Shown piece after piece: positions 49,815 through 62,413 of a DNA stretch of 64,000 bases; within the stretch, counting starts at the first letter, position 1; each line of letters opens with the position of its first letter. Position numbers and translations under genes: made by a program. Source of the stretch: Tremella fuciformis (taxonomy: Eukaryota > Basidiomycota > Tremellomycetes > Tremellales > Tremellaceae); the NCBI GenBank assembly GCA_032768795.1, contig CP136500.1, forward strand, positions 124,001 through 188,000. Direction: 5' to 3'. The notes below the pieces were generated by a model that was not told the origin of the DNA, made no database searches, and saw only the letters and a program-made list of their open reading frames with translations.

Positions 49815-51126
49815 TATCTACCTGCCGGACTTCATCCCGTTGTTCTCGGCATGTTCAAAGCTGGGGGAGGCGGTTCCATTACAGGTGGACCCTGCTAATT
49901 AATATTCGACAGGTCAGTCTTATGTGGTCAACTGTCGAAGAGTTTGCTGATGTTGAGAGCTCCGAAGCATGTCTGTATGCAGTTGCCGGATCATGCCAGT
50001 TTGAGAGACAGGACAAAAATGCATGCCACAGCTTATCGATGACCTCAATGTCCTTGAGCTACACACCACTTCTATGCTGTTGCGCCTTTCCAGCCGAAGG
50101 AGACTTACCTCTGTATGTGGTAGTCCTTCCATGCCCAAGATGATGGATGATGTCTGATGTTAGATGGATGATGTCTGATGATAGCTGGTCGGTACACTGA
50201 CTAGTTTGTGACAGTACTGGGAGAGCTCACGCAAGGGTGAAGACTCATTGTCGCCAGCAATGTATGCATGAGTGACTCTATCCCCCCTTCTCGGGTATGC
50301 ACGCAGCCGTTGGAGCAGAGGTTGTTGGTGATCTTCGGCCTTTCACAATCTGGAGAGTAATATGTGTATGGGTGGTAAAACTTGCCTCAGGCTGCTCTCT
50401 GCCTGTATGGTCTCAAGCATCCGGTTCCGGCGAAGATCTATTATATCAAAACATAATATTTGTCTAATAGCCTTTTGCCTGGCGATTCACAGAGTGCGGG
50501 TGTTGTGCTTGTCTGTGACTAGAGACACATTTGGTAGGCAATTACATGTCCCTCTTATCTCCACTGGCTGGCGTATGGAAGACACTCAGCCCCAGAACGC
50601 TATCTCTCTGACTTATCTCAGGAGTTGATGGACAGGTGGACATGCAAAACGTACCCAAAAACGTACCCAAGAAAAGAAGGCTTTGGACGATCTCATCGGT
50701 TGATCAGAACGCGTCGTCCCAAAGTGGAAATAAAACACTCAATCGCCACCAATACTTTGCTCATTTGATCCTGTTAAAAGATTTCCAGCAGTTGCAACTT
50801 TGCTGCGCTACCAAGACCTTTTTGCATGAGGGAAAAATAATACATATGCAGAGAAAGGCGCTCTTCTCAACCATATAGCATGCATATTTTTAAGAGCAAT
50901 ACGCGATGAGTTGTGCAATTCTTTGTCTGCGTTTGGAGGAAAAGGGTGGATAGGCGAGTTCACGTGACCCGCCACTGGTGCATATCGTGTTTGTTGTATA
51001 CGCAATTGGCTGTTATCCCATTTTCTCCATCCCCAACTCTGCCATCACCCGACGCGATACGCCCTCTTTGAGCAGGATCTTATACTCTGTGACTCCTTCA
51101 ACCCAGCCTGTATCGACCTAGACGAC
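49815..51126. other. Region between the TE block and SCM3, no gene seen
   Basis: No protein-like frame. Two short tandem repeats occur: an 18-bp block repeated with 21-bp period (50142-50180, GATGGATGATGTCTGATG) and AAAACGTACCC twice (50646-50668). The last 150 bp before 51127, with CT-rich stretches, are probably the SCM3 promoter. Confidence 0.5.
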
Positions 51127-52381
51127 ATGTCACATGCCACTTCGTCTCACCACCAATCTCAGATTGCCCCTTCTCCACCTCATCATCCGAAACCAGCTCC
51201 GTTAGAATCAGCACAGCCTGCATACGGTTGGCGATTTTGTCGATCCGTCATACGCCGACGATCTCCCTCTCTCACGTCTCGGGTTGATGACCTCCTTACC
51301 CTGCGCCGGCAAGCACTGGAACGACTGCAAATCTCGTGGCAGGTCATCATGGATCGCTACGAATCTATACGGGAGGAGGACGATGATGCGGTGGATCTGG
51401 CGACCGGAGAGATCACAATCGACCGGGGACACATTGTGCAGTTGGAGGGCTTTGAGTTTGGGGCTCTGAGCAGTGATATGGACACGGACGAAGACCTCGA
51501 GGGGCACTCGGATGACGACGACGAAGACGGCTCCGACTACACTCGGGAGTCAGTGGGGCAGAAGGGAGAGGAGAAGGAGCTGGGGGAGAATGACGCCGCT
51601 CATGACGAGGCGCTCTTGATGGATTTCATGGCCGCAGAAGTCAACAGGAGGGCCGCAACCGCACTTACGGACGGGGGTAACCCAATCCTTGTGAGTGTCT
51701 AGCGGACTGCTGGCAATCTAGGCTGACTCGCCAGTCGCATATCTACTTGTTCTCCCCACCCGCTTCGCCCGCCGACCAAAGAATCCAAGAAGAAGTCGAC
51801 GCGCAGGGCATTGAGCCATCCTCCCTTACTCATCATCCGGAACCGGAACCGCAACTCCAGGAAGACCCTAGACCCCATTTTTTACTTCCAGGGCGTGATG
51901 CGATCCCGGAATGGGGTGACCTTCCGACAGTGTGACCCATGCATCAAGGCGGGGGGGTACGAGGTCCAGCCTGGCAGCTTGGTGCAAAGGGAGACGTACC
52001 CCGAGCTGGTGTAGATTCGAAAACCCGGACGGCGAATCACTGAACGGCAACAGACAGACTGTTCGGTCGCAGAGGAAGAACCAGGCGAAAGCGATCCGTC
52101 TACCGCTGGTAGTGCTTGATGGTGTCGATAACGCGGCGGCGACTCACGGCTGCTCACCTCCCCTTCCTCCTACCGAGATCTCCTGCATTCTTGCTTCGTC
52201 TCCAGGAAAGAGGGGCCGCGACACCAATGATGATCCAGTCATTACCAAGCGGCCGAAAGCGGACACCTACGAGCCTCCCCACGATGTACCTGTACCGTTG
52301 ACAACACCGGTCCCCGTCAAGCGTGGACGCGGACGACCGCGAAAGCACCCTCTCCCTGCCGAGTCCGCGACGCATCGATAA
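51127..52381 (+). CDS. SCM3: Scm3/HJURP-type CENP-A chaperone with AT-hook (about 342 aa)
   Basis: Scm3 proteins deliver CENP-A/Cse4-H4 to centromeric nucleosomes in the nucleus. The hand-built model is exons 51127-51690, 51735-51929, 52015-52108 and 52206-52381; all phases fit (0, 0, 1) and introns are 44, 85 and 97 nt. The Scm3 signature is in exon 1: a helix from about residue 53, W71, Y78, then DLATGEITIDRGHIVQL (residues 90-106), matching the fungal consensus W..I...Y...D.(V/I)DL.TGEI..D.GHI..L. A very acidic stretch follows (about 117-155). The C-terminus is basic, with an AT-hook core RGRPRK at about 326-331, suggesting AT-rich DNA binding. Its length is within the range of fungal Scm3 proteins. 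The later introns are less certain than exon 1. Confidence 0.85.
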
Positions 52382-52794
52382 GGAGCTCGATCGGGGGATC
52401 CAGACTGCTATATATCAGCTGCCCAGGCGACTCACACTCTGAGATGTATGGACATGCGACATCCGCAGACGGAGAGCTCGCGCAAGGGTAGTCTGTCGAG
52501 CCTCGGCAACAGTTTGAAGGCATGGATGACCTGCCTGGTATGGAGGAGTTGCCGCTCTCGTCCTTGAAGAAAGACTCAGACTAGTGCGGTGGAAAGATCT
52601 CCAGACTAGACGAGAGCCTCTGTAAGGAAGCCCGCAACCCGGATAGGTGATGCATGGCCCAAAGCCTTTGTCAAACCCGGACTTTCACCTTTGCTCGTAT
52701 TTGTAGTCGTAGTAGTCGGAAGCAAGCGCTTGGAGTATCGTCGAGCTGCTCGGTCACTTAGTCATAGACGTGTATAATAAAATGAGCATCTCAC
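52382..52794. other. Intergenic stretch after SCM3
   Basis: No convincing gene. It may contain the 3' end of the minus-strand gene whose exon is at 52795-53027. Confidence 0.45.
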
Positions 52795-53027
52795 CGGTGC
52801 TGATTGAAGCTGCTTGCGAATGGCAGGATCCGCCGCATACGACGAGCACAAATCGACACACCCATCGAGCGATAGGGATAGGTACTTGGCATCGAGAATG
52901 TCGGTGAATGAGCGCGAGTGGGAAGCAAGGTGGTTGAGAGGCGAAGCGGTATGGTCGTTGTTTTGAGAGAAAGATACATGATGATCCCAGCCCATCTCTT
53001 CCATGTCCGAGTCGATGTCTACGGCGA
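52795..53027 (-). CDS. Exon of an unrecognised minus-strand gene (partial model)
   Basis: The 233-nt stretch has strong coding character in one frame (VDIDSDMEEMGWDHH, then SRSFTDILDAKYLSLSLDG and SSYAADPAIRKQLQSAP). It is bounded by an acceptor (CACAG at 53028) and a donor (GTGAGA at 52794). The previous exon may lie at about 53050-53240, where SVVGNRFDEGASEVGSTD is readable, but the joining intron could not be resolved. No family was recognised. It is probably separate from the gene at 53388-54967, because the phases do not connect. Confidence 0.4.
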
Positions 53028-53387
53028 CTGTGACTATGCACATACACATGCGAGACCGTGATCATTCCTCCCAAAGACTCTGGCGTGTCTGTGGACCCCA
53101 CCTCTGAAGCACCCTCATCGAAGCGATTTCCTACCACACTACGCGGCAATCGGCCTCGGCCTCGGTCACACCGTCGTCTCTGACCTCGCTCGGCTGATGT
53201 GTTGCGCTGCAGACCCCATCCGCTGTGATTTGAGCTGAGGTGCTATATAGCAAAATGGCTGCGTCGCTGGACGTGACCGTCAATGTCGCACTAGATGCAT
53301 ATCATGGAGAGATTCCTACTGTACTCGAATTCTTCTTTCAGGCTGACAGATAAAAGTGCCCGCGGAGGTGAGGGATGCCCAGCCACT

Positions 53388-54967
53388 TTACCGACGCTGC
53401 CGCTTGGCTTCGGCTCTGGCGTTGACTCGCCTGGAATGCGGATAAAGAGTTTGCAAACTGGCGAGACGCAGTGTTTCGTGTAGGGAGCTTGGGCTGTTGA
53501 GGCTTCTATGAGACCATTCGAGTTGAGGATCAAAGATAGTTGACCTGGTGTCGGACTCCGAATCGACGGATGATGAGTCAATGTCGGCAGCCCTGGCGGC
53601 TCCATCTAACTCGTGTAAGCCGACATTCTGGTAGGTGGGCGTGGGGTGATGAAAAGATCGAATGAGCACGAAGAAGCACACGTACCACGCGAGGTCATCA
53701 TGATCCGTCTTTCTCCCAGAGGCGTACTTTCCAACCACTCAGATTCCGAGCCCGAAGATTCGGTCATCTCGAAGCCAAAACCACCCATGGTCAAGTCTGT
53801 ACGATCCGCCATTCCCGTCAACACTGACAGCTCGGCCTGTTCCTCGCCAATATGGCCAGTAGGATCCGTCCCAGACGCTCGGCCTTTGGCGATAGTTGCT
53901 GGCGTGGGTGATATAGGGCTGCGGAGATGTACTGCAGAGGCCTTTCGGAATCGGACCGGAGCTGGAGCATTGGGCGGCAAGTCAACGAAACTCGTCCTAG
54001 ATGGGTGGGGTAGATCCGCCCGAGTGGGATATCGAGCTGACTCTTGTTTGACAAGTCTTCGAGCCTCGGATTTACTCCAAGGCAGTCCGTAGCTGACCCT
54101 TGTCATCGCTGGCGAGTCCATGTCGAGTACTTCGGTGGCCGGTTCGATGCAGTGATGAGCTGCGAGGCCGTTCGGGTTGAGTGGCCGTTGAATCAGATGG
54201 TTATCAGGAACAAGAACTCCAGCAGCGGTCGCAGGCGCAGGCGGGACTATCGCAGACGCTGGCAAGGACGAAGAAGGAGAAGGAGAAGGAGAAGGAGAGG
54301 AACCGAGGAAGCTCGTTTTGAACCGGACTTTATTGCACCATTTGATAAGACGAGAGTTGCTTTTCGTTGGGCCAATTGGAGGAGTGGGGGAACAGGGTAC
54401 TTTGGCTGAGCCTGGCCGTCAGTGTCAATTCTGGAGATGGTGCCGCTCTCATCTCCCTGCGATGTCCAGAACAGGGCAGTTTAGTCGTAAATGGCAGAGG
54501 AGCGAGGAAGGGTGGAACAAGAACGTACCATGTTGGTCATCTTTGCACGATGAGCTTGTGACGTCGGCTGACAGAAAGGGCGAGTAAACGATCCGTTTGA
54601 CCCTAGCTCTCAAAGAGTTGAAGGAGCTGGCTCGCTGGAGCAGCTGGGGCTTGGCAATGGACGAGTCCTCTTCTGACAGCCTCAGCGTTTGTGAACTTGC
54701 TCGTCGAGGACCGTTGACGATCGCCTCGGAGCGAAGAGGAAGAGGGTGGGACGAGACATCCAGACTCGCGGGGCGTATGATACTGTCAAAGCTCTTCTTG
54801 CTGTTCAGCATGAACTCCCTGATGGTGGGGTTCCTGCGGGAGAATGACGAATCCCATGAGGTCTGGCCCGATTCGTGACGAGGGATCAGCATCTCGATGT
54901 CGTGGTCGAGGATGCCATCGCCTAGGGGTGGGTGCCTGTCGCCGTGCATGGTGCGGATCGGTGTCAT
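53388..54967 (-). CDS. Unrecognised serine/proline-rich protein (about 460 aa)
   Basis: The hand-built model is exons 54967-54529, 54411-53686 and 53605-53388. Donors at both introns are GTACGT, acceptors are CAG and TTAG (the latter with a CTTAC branch point), and phase is 1 at both. The start is MTPIRTMHGDRH. The protein has low-complexity serine/proline runs, including a SPSPSPSPSSS stretch early in exon 2, many acidic-serine patches (TESSGSESEW; SSSVDSESDTRS) that look like phosphorylation sites, and a short basic C-terminus (RAEAKRQRR). No transmembrane helix or enzyme motif is visible. The final stop overlaps a possible donor (GTAAAG), so another exon could follow. It is divergent from the 55131 gene, with 163 bp between the starts. 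Confidence 0.6.
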
Positions 54968-55130
54968 ATGACAGCAGTTGGAGAATTTGAAAGAGACAAA
55001 GACCAAAAGGCGAAACCCCCCTTCGAGACGAGTTGCCACGTCTTGCGGCGTTTTTCGGGAAATTTTGACATGTCGACGTAGAAATCATCATCTGCTTCTT
55101 CCCTATCATCATACATATATACCACCCGAC
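54968..55130. promoter_or_regulatory. Shared promoter of a divergent gene pair
   Basis: The 163 bp between two start codons include a TATA-like CATATATA at about 55115, 15 bp before the plus-strand ATG (probably leader rather than TATA box). Both genes would have very short leaders. Confidence 0.45.
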
Positions 55131-58100
55131 ATGCCTGATCGTGTCGATGACGACAAGTACGTTCTCGTCTCTTGGCAGACATCTCCGCCTCGTCCGATAT
55201 CCACCAAGGGCGGAACGGCTATTCGACCCCGTCATCGAGGTCACGGTGAAAGCAATGCCAGCAACGATGACGAGAGGGACGGCCCGAATCAGTCCACTGC
55301 GCCCATCGAGACAGAGGTGCGGGCCACGACCAACACTCTTCCATCTCGACTGCCCATTCCCACATTTTACGAGTCGACGGTGACGCGGGCGGATGGCCAA
55401 CCGACGGTGATCCAGTTCGCACCGCTCCCGCCACATGATCCGATTTCACCGCTTCATCGGTCAATCAAGAACCTCCTCGTCGCGGTCAGCTCGGACTCAG
55501 AACCCAAGGCTCAAAATGGCGAACACCGACCGGGCAAGGATAACATCAGGGGGGACGCGAGTGTCTTGCGGATCCAAGACTGCCAAGTTGACCAGTACCA
55601 AAGTCACGGTGGCGGGGTACACGATCCTCTGGCGTCCGCACCTATGATCACCACTCGACCGAACAAGTCGAAGAAACGGACTGATCCGGCTGTACGCCCG
55701 ACAACGTTGGCGCAAGCCATCCAGACTTGGAAAGTCTCGGCAAATCAGCTCAACATGGTTAGTGTCGTGCTTCCTTGCTCCTCTGCGCACAATCCCCAGC
55801 TAGGAGGGCTGACTGTTTGTAGCCCACACGAGCCGTCGTAATGGAGATGGACACCAGGGAAGACGAGTCCAATCCCGGACGCTTGGTATCGGTCTCAAGC
55901 ACGATATCCGCTCCTGCCCATATGCGACCTCGGATCGAATCTCCTCCCAGCAGGAGCAACGCCGGTCAGACGGGTTCACTTCTCTCCCCACGTCGCCTTA
56001 CTCGGACCCTCACCTGGCTGTCCGACCTCCGAGTCGACGTGGATCTCAATCCCCATGAAACCCAAAGTCCAGCCGAACCTCATCTTGGCCGCCAAACAAC
56101 GATGTGTCGTTCATCCCTGCTCAGCACCCAGAAGCCCGACGACCGCATCCAGTTGGGTCTCGGTCCCGGTGATGGCTCGACACTGCCTTTGCAGCCGAAA
56201 CGATTGTCGCACTCTCGGACCGCTCTCCCCCTCGACCAGTTCGCCCGTACCTCTTCGCAGATTGCGTTGCCCCCACAGAGTGCATTCGGTTCAACTCGGC
56301 CGGATCTCGACATCGTGAGGTTGAGCAAAGTTGTCGACTCTTTCCTTGCAGAGCTATCACCAGTCCAGGCGCCATATCAGATCCAATGGCCGGGGAAGTC
56401 GCAGGCGGTCACGAGGGCTTTTTCTCCGATGGACACCGCCACGCACACGATGGAGATGGAGATCGCAGTCGAGCCCTGGGGGCTTCATGACGTAGGTCGA
56501 TTCTATACCTCTCCCTACTCTCCGCCCCTTGAGGTTAAAGCCGAAGCGCGCTGATCGTCCAAGACTCAGATCCAAGATCAGGTTGACCCGGTCAACGTCG
56601 TCGATTGTGAAGAAGAGCCTCGACTTGCGGAAACCGAGTGCGCTTCGACGGCAGGTCCACCTCCATGCGTTACGGAGTCGATCCCTGTTCAACTGCCATC
56701 TGGCGCCGCTGCATGCCCGACCCCTCCGATCGGACCGTCGACGCTGACCGAGCCGGAGACCGCCAGTACGGAACCGGTATCACTCCGGGCCCAGGTCTCA
56801 GAGAGCGGGTTACCTGCGATCAGATTGATCGATTCGAGTCAGACTCTAGACGAAGTCGAGGAAGTATGGTTCAACAACAGACCTGCCGCCACACAAGACC
56901 TCGAGCGACTCTCGACCACACCTGGAAAGTCGAAACGCCTTGCTGTCACCGGCCAGAGCAGCCGCGAAGACGAGGCCGAGGAAGGGGACGATGCTGTTGC
57001 TGCTAGCCCGGCCTCTGCGACCTGCGAGTACGGCGATACGGATCTGGGGAGGACTTCCGGTTTCGAACTTGGAGATGGACCAGACACCCCATACGATGTG
57101 GACAGAAGGATCGATGGCGCGGATGGCGCCTCCGAACCGACAGACATCGAGTCTGGCTCCATCGCTGGAACGTGCAATACACTCGGGTCAAACGAGTCTT
57201 TCTCCCGAGAATGGGAAGAAGCACTCCTCGTCGCCGCCCGGTTCACAGACCGCCATACGTCCGCCAAATCATGCGCGATAGATTCGGAGCTTGGGCAACC
57301 AACAGCTTGTCCTTCGTCCAGATTGATACCCGCGCCAGAGGTTGCCACCGGTGTTGATCCATCCGGACCACCCCCCTCACCCTCGCTGGATCGGTCGGCG
57401 ATCTCGTTTCGTGAATTCGATGTCCGCGATGATCAATCGCCGACCGACGCTGCGATCGACCGCCGAGCCGAATACCACTGCCCGACCACTCGATCTGAGT
57501 CACCTCCAGTTGCCGTGGCGAAAATACCGAGCGAGATGGATCGAGGATTTTCGGTAGACGAGCCATTACCGATGAGCGCAAAGGTTTGTCGAGATACATA
57601 CGAACACGCCGGAGTGCAGACGGATGGTACCCTCGATGCCATGTTTCGCAGTCAGGCTCCGCCGCCGAAGGCTATTGCCAAGACAGAGATCAACGGCAAC
57701 GAGGGTAATCTGGACGCTGTGCTGTCTATGAGCGAGCCAGCGGTCGAGGAGAGCGGATCAACAGCGGTCCCCACGCCTCCAAGCCTGCTCGTCTCTGTCC
57801 TCGCTCCGCGTGTGCCCCCGCTTCCCGTCAGCTTCAATGTTGGACTTGCAACGGAAGAGAAGGGCGGGCCGAACGAGAGTTACCCTCCAAGCCACATCAG
57901 CTCGACACTGTCAGCGGCACCGGACCAAGCAGTTGGTGAATTCATCGATGCGATCAGTTCCACGCCCGTCAGAGGAGGGTCCATCGGTCAAATGACGCGT
58001 GTAACAGGAGGAGGGGAAAAGGAACAAGGGGATGAAGCGAGGAGATATAGGTTCATCCAGCCTGCTCAAGCGGAACCGACCCACTCGCCCACGCCCGAAC

Positions 58101-58174
58101 TCCTTCGCATCTTTCGAAAAATGGACGCCAAGAAGGGCAGGGACAAGGCTGGAAAAGGGAGCAGTCGGGACTGA
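55131..58174 (+). CDS. Unrecognised large serine/proline/acid-rich protein (about 966 aa)
   Basis: The hand-built model is exons 55131-55757, 55823-56491 and 56570-58174, all phase 0. Introns are 65 nt (GTTAGT...TGTAG) and 78 nt (GTAGGT...CTCAG). The protein starts MPDRVDDDKYVLVSWQTSPP. Most of it is predicted disordered: basic-serine-proline stretches in exons 1-2, then a long acidic third exon (DEVEEVWFNNRP, REDEAEEGDD). The C-terminus (ELLRIFRKMDAKKGRDKAGK) is a basic helix. No catalytic or membrane motif is evident. Such composition fits a nuclear or cytoskeletal scaffold regulated by phosphorylation, but this is only inference. Confidence 0.75.
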
Positions 58175-58351
58175 TGATGCGTCGTGTAGATGGACGTGGA
58201 TATGGGAACACTTGTTCCTTGATTTGTATATATCTGGATATGAAATGGGGCCAGGTCACGTGCACCTTACTCGCTCGGTTTAAAAACCAACTTGGTCTAG
58301 TCTCAGGGCCCCGATGCAGTTTACCATCTTGCGATTGCGAGGAGAGCAGAC

Positions 58352-60667
58352 ATGGTGATGGCAAGCAAGCGAGCCATCAACGACGGTATACTGTCTCAAC
58401 TGAGCGGGATGGGAGCCGTCGGACCGCCAGCTATCGGCGTCAGCTCAGCCGACGACCCGGACAAGAAGCGCGAAGAGGGTTCAAGCACCACACGGTCGGA
58501 TCATGCCAACGCCCCTGGAGATGAGGACGCACCGGCCATCGGCCCATCGATGACTCTGAACGGCTCCTGCTCGGACGATGCCAAAGAAGACGAGAGGAGC
58601 AACAGGCAGAAACGAGATGGGGATGAACATCCAGAGTCAGGGGTAGGGGGCGACACTGTGAGCAGAGCTGCTGAAAGATGATAGCTCGGCTCACGACCAG
58701 ACATACGGAGCAGAGGTCGGAAAAGAGGAAGAAAAGGAAGGGGATATGGTGACGGAGCCTCAGGTTGAAATCGACGAGACAGGACGTACGGATGCAGAGC
58801 CGGCGCAGACGGAACAGGCGCTGGCGCAGGCGCAGGGAGGTAGCGTCGAGGAGGAACAGTCCGAAGCGGAAGCAGACGATGCAGACTCGGACCCGGCCAG
58901 CCTAGGTACGTCTCAGCAGTCTAGTTGGGCCGCATTTTGGGATCGGATCGAGGCTGATACACCCTTTTAGATGAACTCGAACGGCAGCTTCGCAAGGCTT
59001 ACAAACCGGTACACGAGATCATCGGCAGGGGTGTGGTCAATGCCCCAGGGGGGTACCGGGACATCTACGAATGTGTCATGACCTATCAATCCCGCGCCAA
59101 CGGAAGCAAGAAGCGGAAAAGGACATCGTCCTCGGGCGCTAGGGTCAAGGTTGATCATACCGTCTTGAACAAAGTCGAACACGCTATATGGTACGTTGGT
59201 CTGGCCGATCCCCACCTGTCACCCTAGCTTCTCCCGGAAGATTGGTACGGTGGAGTGGCTGGCTGACATCTTGTGCAGGATCATCGCCACTTCGGAGAAG
59301 ATTGACGAGTCCTCGGCTACACCCGCATCGACATTCGAATCGTGCCCATACGGTACCGAACCTGTCCCTGGCCTGTCCTTTCCACCCACCAGTGACTGGG
59401 ACTTTGACATGAACGACCGTGTATTCTTCGACGCGCTCGTCATGCACGTTCGGCCAGTGGTCATGTATCGATCCACCGCCAGCCCCGGTATGGCTGTCGC
59501 CTTGCGCGCGGACTGCATCAAAGCTTTCGGTCTGGGCGAGACGGATGAGGAGACTGGCATGGACAGGTTGGTCCATGTACTGCTGGAACGCTTCACGATT
59601 GCCACGCAAGCCAAGCCGATTCAAGATCAATTACAGGTCGTCTATGTGGAGGGGTCTGGCCAGAGCGATCATGAGAGCCCGGTGTCAGAGAAATCAGACG
59701 GGACGAGCGAGTCACGCCAGGAGGGAGGCGAAGATGGAGAAGAATCCAAAGACCACGACGAAGATGGAGACGCAGACGAAAAGTCAAACCGGCTCAAGCT
59801 CATCCGCTGGAAGACGGAGTATTGTGACCAAGCGAAGAAGAGGAGGCGGAACTTCAATTTATGGGGGTGAGGTCTCGATCCAATTATCTCACACGCATAC
59901 GGAGAAGACCCCTTGTGCCCTCATGTCGTCAAGAGTCGGGTCCGCCAGTCATGCTGACAGTTCAGAAGAGCGATGCTCAAGATCTCCGGCCAGTGGCAGA
60001 TCTGGTACGCCAGGGAGGACAAGGATGGAGCGAAAGAATGGTCAGTTGCCGACTTGCCCCTGGTGCTTCCCGTGCTTCCCGTGCTCTTCATCTGCGCGAT
60101 CGAGTGCCTCGTGCTCGCTGGGGAGGCGTGTCAGATGGGGCGGGCCTGACAATCAGGGTCACCGAAAACGCGCTGAATTGTAATATCGGCCAAGGATTCA
60201 AGTACTGGTCCCTTCATAGGGTCGGTCTCGATCCGCCTGAATACACCATGGTTTGCGATATCACCACCGTCTACCTCAAAGTCAACGACATCCTCTTCCC
60301 GGACCCACGAGCATCTTCCTCTTCCTCTCATCCGGCCACGCCGTTGACGGGCACGTCCGCTGCACCTCATGGTCATGGTTCACGCAACCGGAATGACGAT
60401 GCCGCCGCCGCCGCCGCGGCTGAAGATGACGCAGAGGCCCGAGATCAAATGGCCGATTCCCACGCGTCAAAGTGCCGTGAATGGACTCTCCTCCTACATC
60501 GACTGGTCCACGCCCAGAGGGACGATGGGTCGGACAAGACATGTGCATTGATCCTACGAGCCGAAGCTGAAGAAGAGGAAAGAAAGAACAGGAGGAGTTT
60601 GATCTCGTTGAGAGTCAAGGGGTGGGACAGTAGCGACAGCGACAGCGAGGAGGATGATGACGAGTGA
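58352..60667 (+). CDS. Unrecognised six-exon protein (about 634 aa)
   Basis: The hand-built model is exons 58352-58657, 58701-58905, 58971-59190, 59279-59866, 59966-60040 and 60157-60667; every junction keeps frame. The first intron is only 43 nt. The N-terminal third is acidic and disordered. A globular part starts near DELERQLRKAYKPVHEIIGR, includes YRDIYECVMTYQSRANGSKK, an acid-free domain with DWDFDMNDRVFFDALVMHV and LVHVLLERFTIATQAKPIQD, then acidic (EDGDADEK) and basic (KKRRRNF) linkers. A conserved-looking end has GFKYWSLHRVGLDPPEYTMV and a Glu/Asp-rich tail. No family was recognised. An alternative reading of exon 5 would keep a hydrophobic stretch (LPLVLPVLPVLFICAIEC) that the chosen GTCAGT donor at 60041 removes. 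Confidence 0.65.
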
Positions 60668-60870
60668 CGATTCAGGCCTGGAGAGAAAGAGAGAGACGGA
60701 GACATATTTCGAGTGACATTGAACACATGATATACGCTAGAGCTATCTATATGTGCTGTGCATCCTTTCATGCTCTGCCCATCTCAAGCAAGTCCCCCTC
60801 TGCTGCCGCCTCTAACCGCTTTGCACTCGTCACCACTCTTTCCATAGGCTCTCCCGCCGGTGGACGCGTC

Positions 60871-62036
60871 CTACCTGTAAGAGATGTTGCGCATCCCCGG
60901 TATGTATTCCAGCAAGATGGCCTTGTACTGACGACACCAATACCTCACGCTCTCCCTGGTGCGCAGGCTGTCTCGGCACGGATTGATACCGAGATCGTCA
61001 ATGAGGCATAGGGATTGTACCGGGGTCGATCCGGCATCCGTGTCCGGGTCTGATATCGCGCCTTGGGCTTGGGCTTGGGCTGAACCGGTCAGTGCAATGC
61101 GTATACAGAGAGCAGCAAGCCCGGAATGTGGGAGCAAGGGAGACATACCTCTGTCCCATCGGATAAACTGGTCGGCGACCCACATGTACATATCCGTACC
61201 TCTTCTGAACTCTTCTCCTTTTACCCTCCTCCTGTTGGGCCACTCCCAGAGTCTCAAGACATTCAGGAGGGCGTTGAAGATGTGTAGGTGTGCGGGCCAG
61301 ATCTTTGACCTGCTCCGGGATGACGGTGTCGGGGCATTGTCCGGACCTGGGCACCTGCCGCTGAGGTGGGACACTGAGTTTTGTCCCGGGAGAAGGATGC
61401 ACCTCCAGTCGAGTCTCGGATGGTGGTCCCACAAGTCCGCACCTGGCCATCTGCCCAGTCGGATATTCGTCCATACGGCTTTGTTCGCTGCGTAGCGCTC
61501 GTCAGAGGGTATCAAGAGCGGAAGAAAGCAGTTGGTTGGATTCAAATAGCAGTCCGTCGTCGTCGTTGACGGTGTTGCTGCCTCGGCCTGATCGCCGCGC
61601 CGGACATTGCGTGGGTGCAAGACTGGGTGAGTCTGACGGTTCTTCATATTCATCTCGATCAATCGGGGGTCGTAAGTGTACGTCGAGAGTGACTTGTAGG
61701 TATCGCTCGAGACGATCGACCAGTTCACAGGATCGAGGTCGAACGAGTTTAAAACTGGGAGCGGGGTGTGGATGACGAGCGGGTGAAGATTGTTTGACTC
61801 GCTGCGTCAGCGCAACCACAGACAGACAGACGCATTCCCGAGCACAAGCAAAGGCAAAAACACAAGGCGCAAGCCACGGTGTCGGTCCTAGCCCTGGCCC
61901 CTGTCCGAACACGGGTGGGCAAGCACGGCCAAACCGTCGAATAGAAACCAGCACGCACCTGGAGCTGGTTGAGCATCAATCCCAGTGTGGTCGTCTCCCA
62001 CAATTCGGGCACGAGTATACAGTACACATCGACCAT
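60871..62036 (-). CDS. Unrecognised three-exon protein (about 311 aa)
   Basis: The hand-built model is exons 62036-61959, 61797-61149 and 61079-60871. Intron 1 (161 nt) uses GTGCGT and the second AG after a CTGAC branch point, because the first AG is only four bases from the branch. Intron 2 (69 nt, GTATGT...TTCAG) is a multiple of three and open, so it could be retained. The start is MVDVYCILVPELWETTTLG. The middle has FDLDPVNWSIVSSDTYKSLS and WTNIRLGRWPGADLWDHHPRLD, and the end reads SVRYWCRQYKAILLEYIPGM. It is a compact, aromatic-rich, probably globular protein. It was not assigned to a family. A donor-like GTAGGA at the stop leaves the C-terminus open to revision. Confidence 0.6.
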
Positions 62037-62413
62037 TGTCGTCTCGACTCCAGCTGGCTGGTAGGCTAGCTAGCTACTGGCAAAACTTGAGACTGTGCGT
62101 TGGTCCGTTTGTAGGGTTCAAACAAAGGCCGAAATGGGGTGGGATCACGTGGTACATCTCCTAACAAAAAGTTTCGACATGTCCGTGCTCAAACCACCAT
62201 GCTGCCTTCGCCTCTCGTCTCTTGAATTGTCTTCAACAAGTGTCCGCGTCACTCTGGAAAAGCGAGGTCAGTCGACAGAGCCACACCACATATCGTGAGC
62301 ACTTTATCCCAACTGTATTCCCCCAGCCCCGCCTCACCTTACCCCGAGCGGTCGGACATTCCTACCCATCTACCACCTTTCCCACCCACATCCACCCACG
62401 TACTAGATCGCTC

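Noticed and set aside
36076..49819. TATAC and TATCT as a target duplication of G2
   Set aside because: Only three of five bases agree, so a simple single insertion cannot be claimed.
59867..60156. Hydrophobic stretch (about 60045-60120) as a transmembrane segment of the 634-aa protein
   Set aside because: The best splice model (GTCAGT donor at 60041, CTGAC branch, acceptor at 60156) places it in an intron, and the frame ends in a stop soon after if it is retained.
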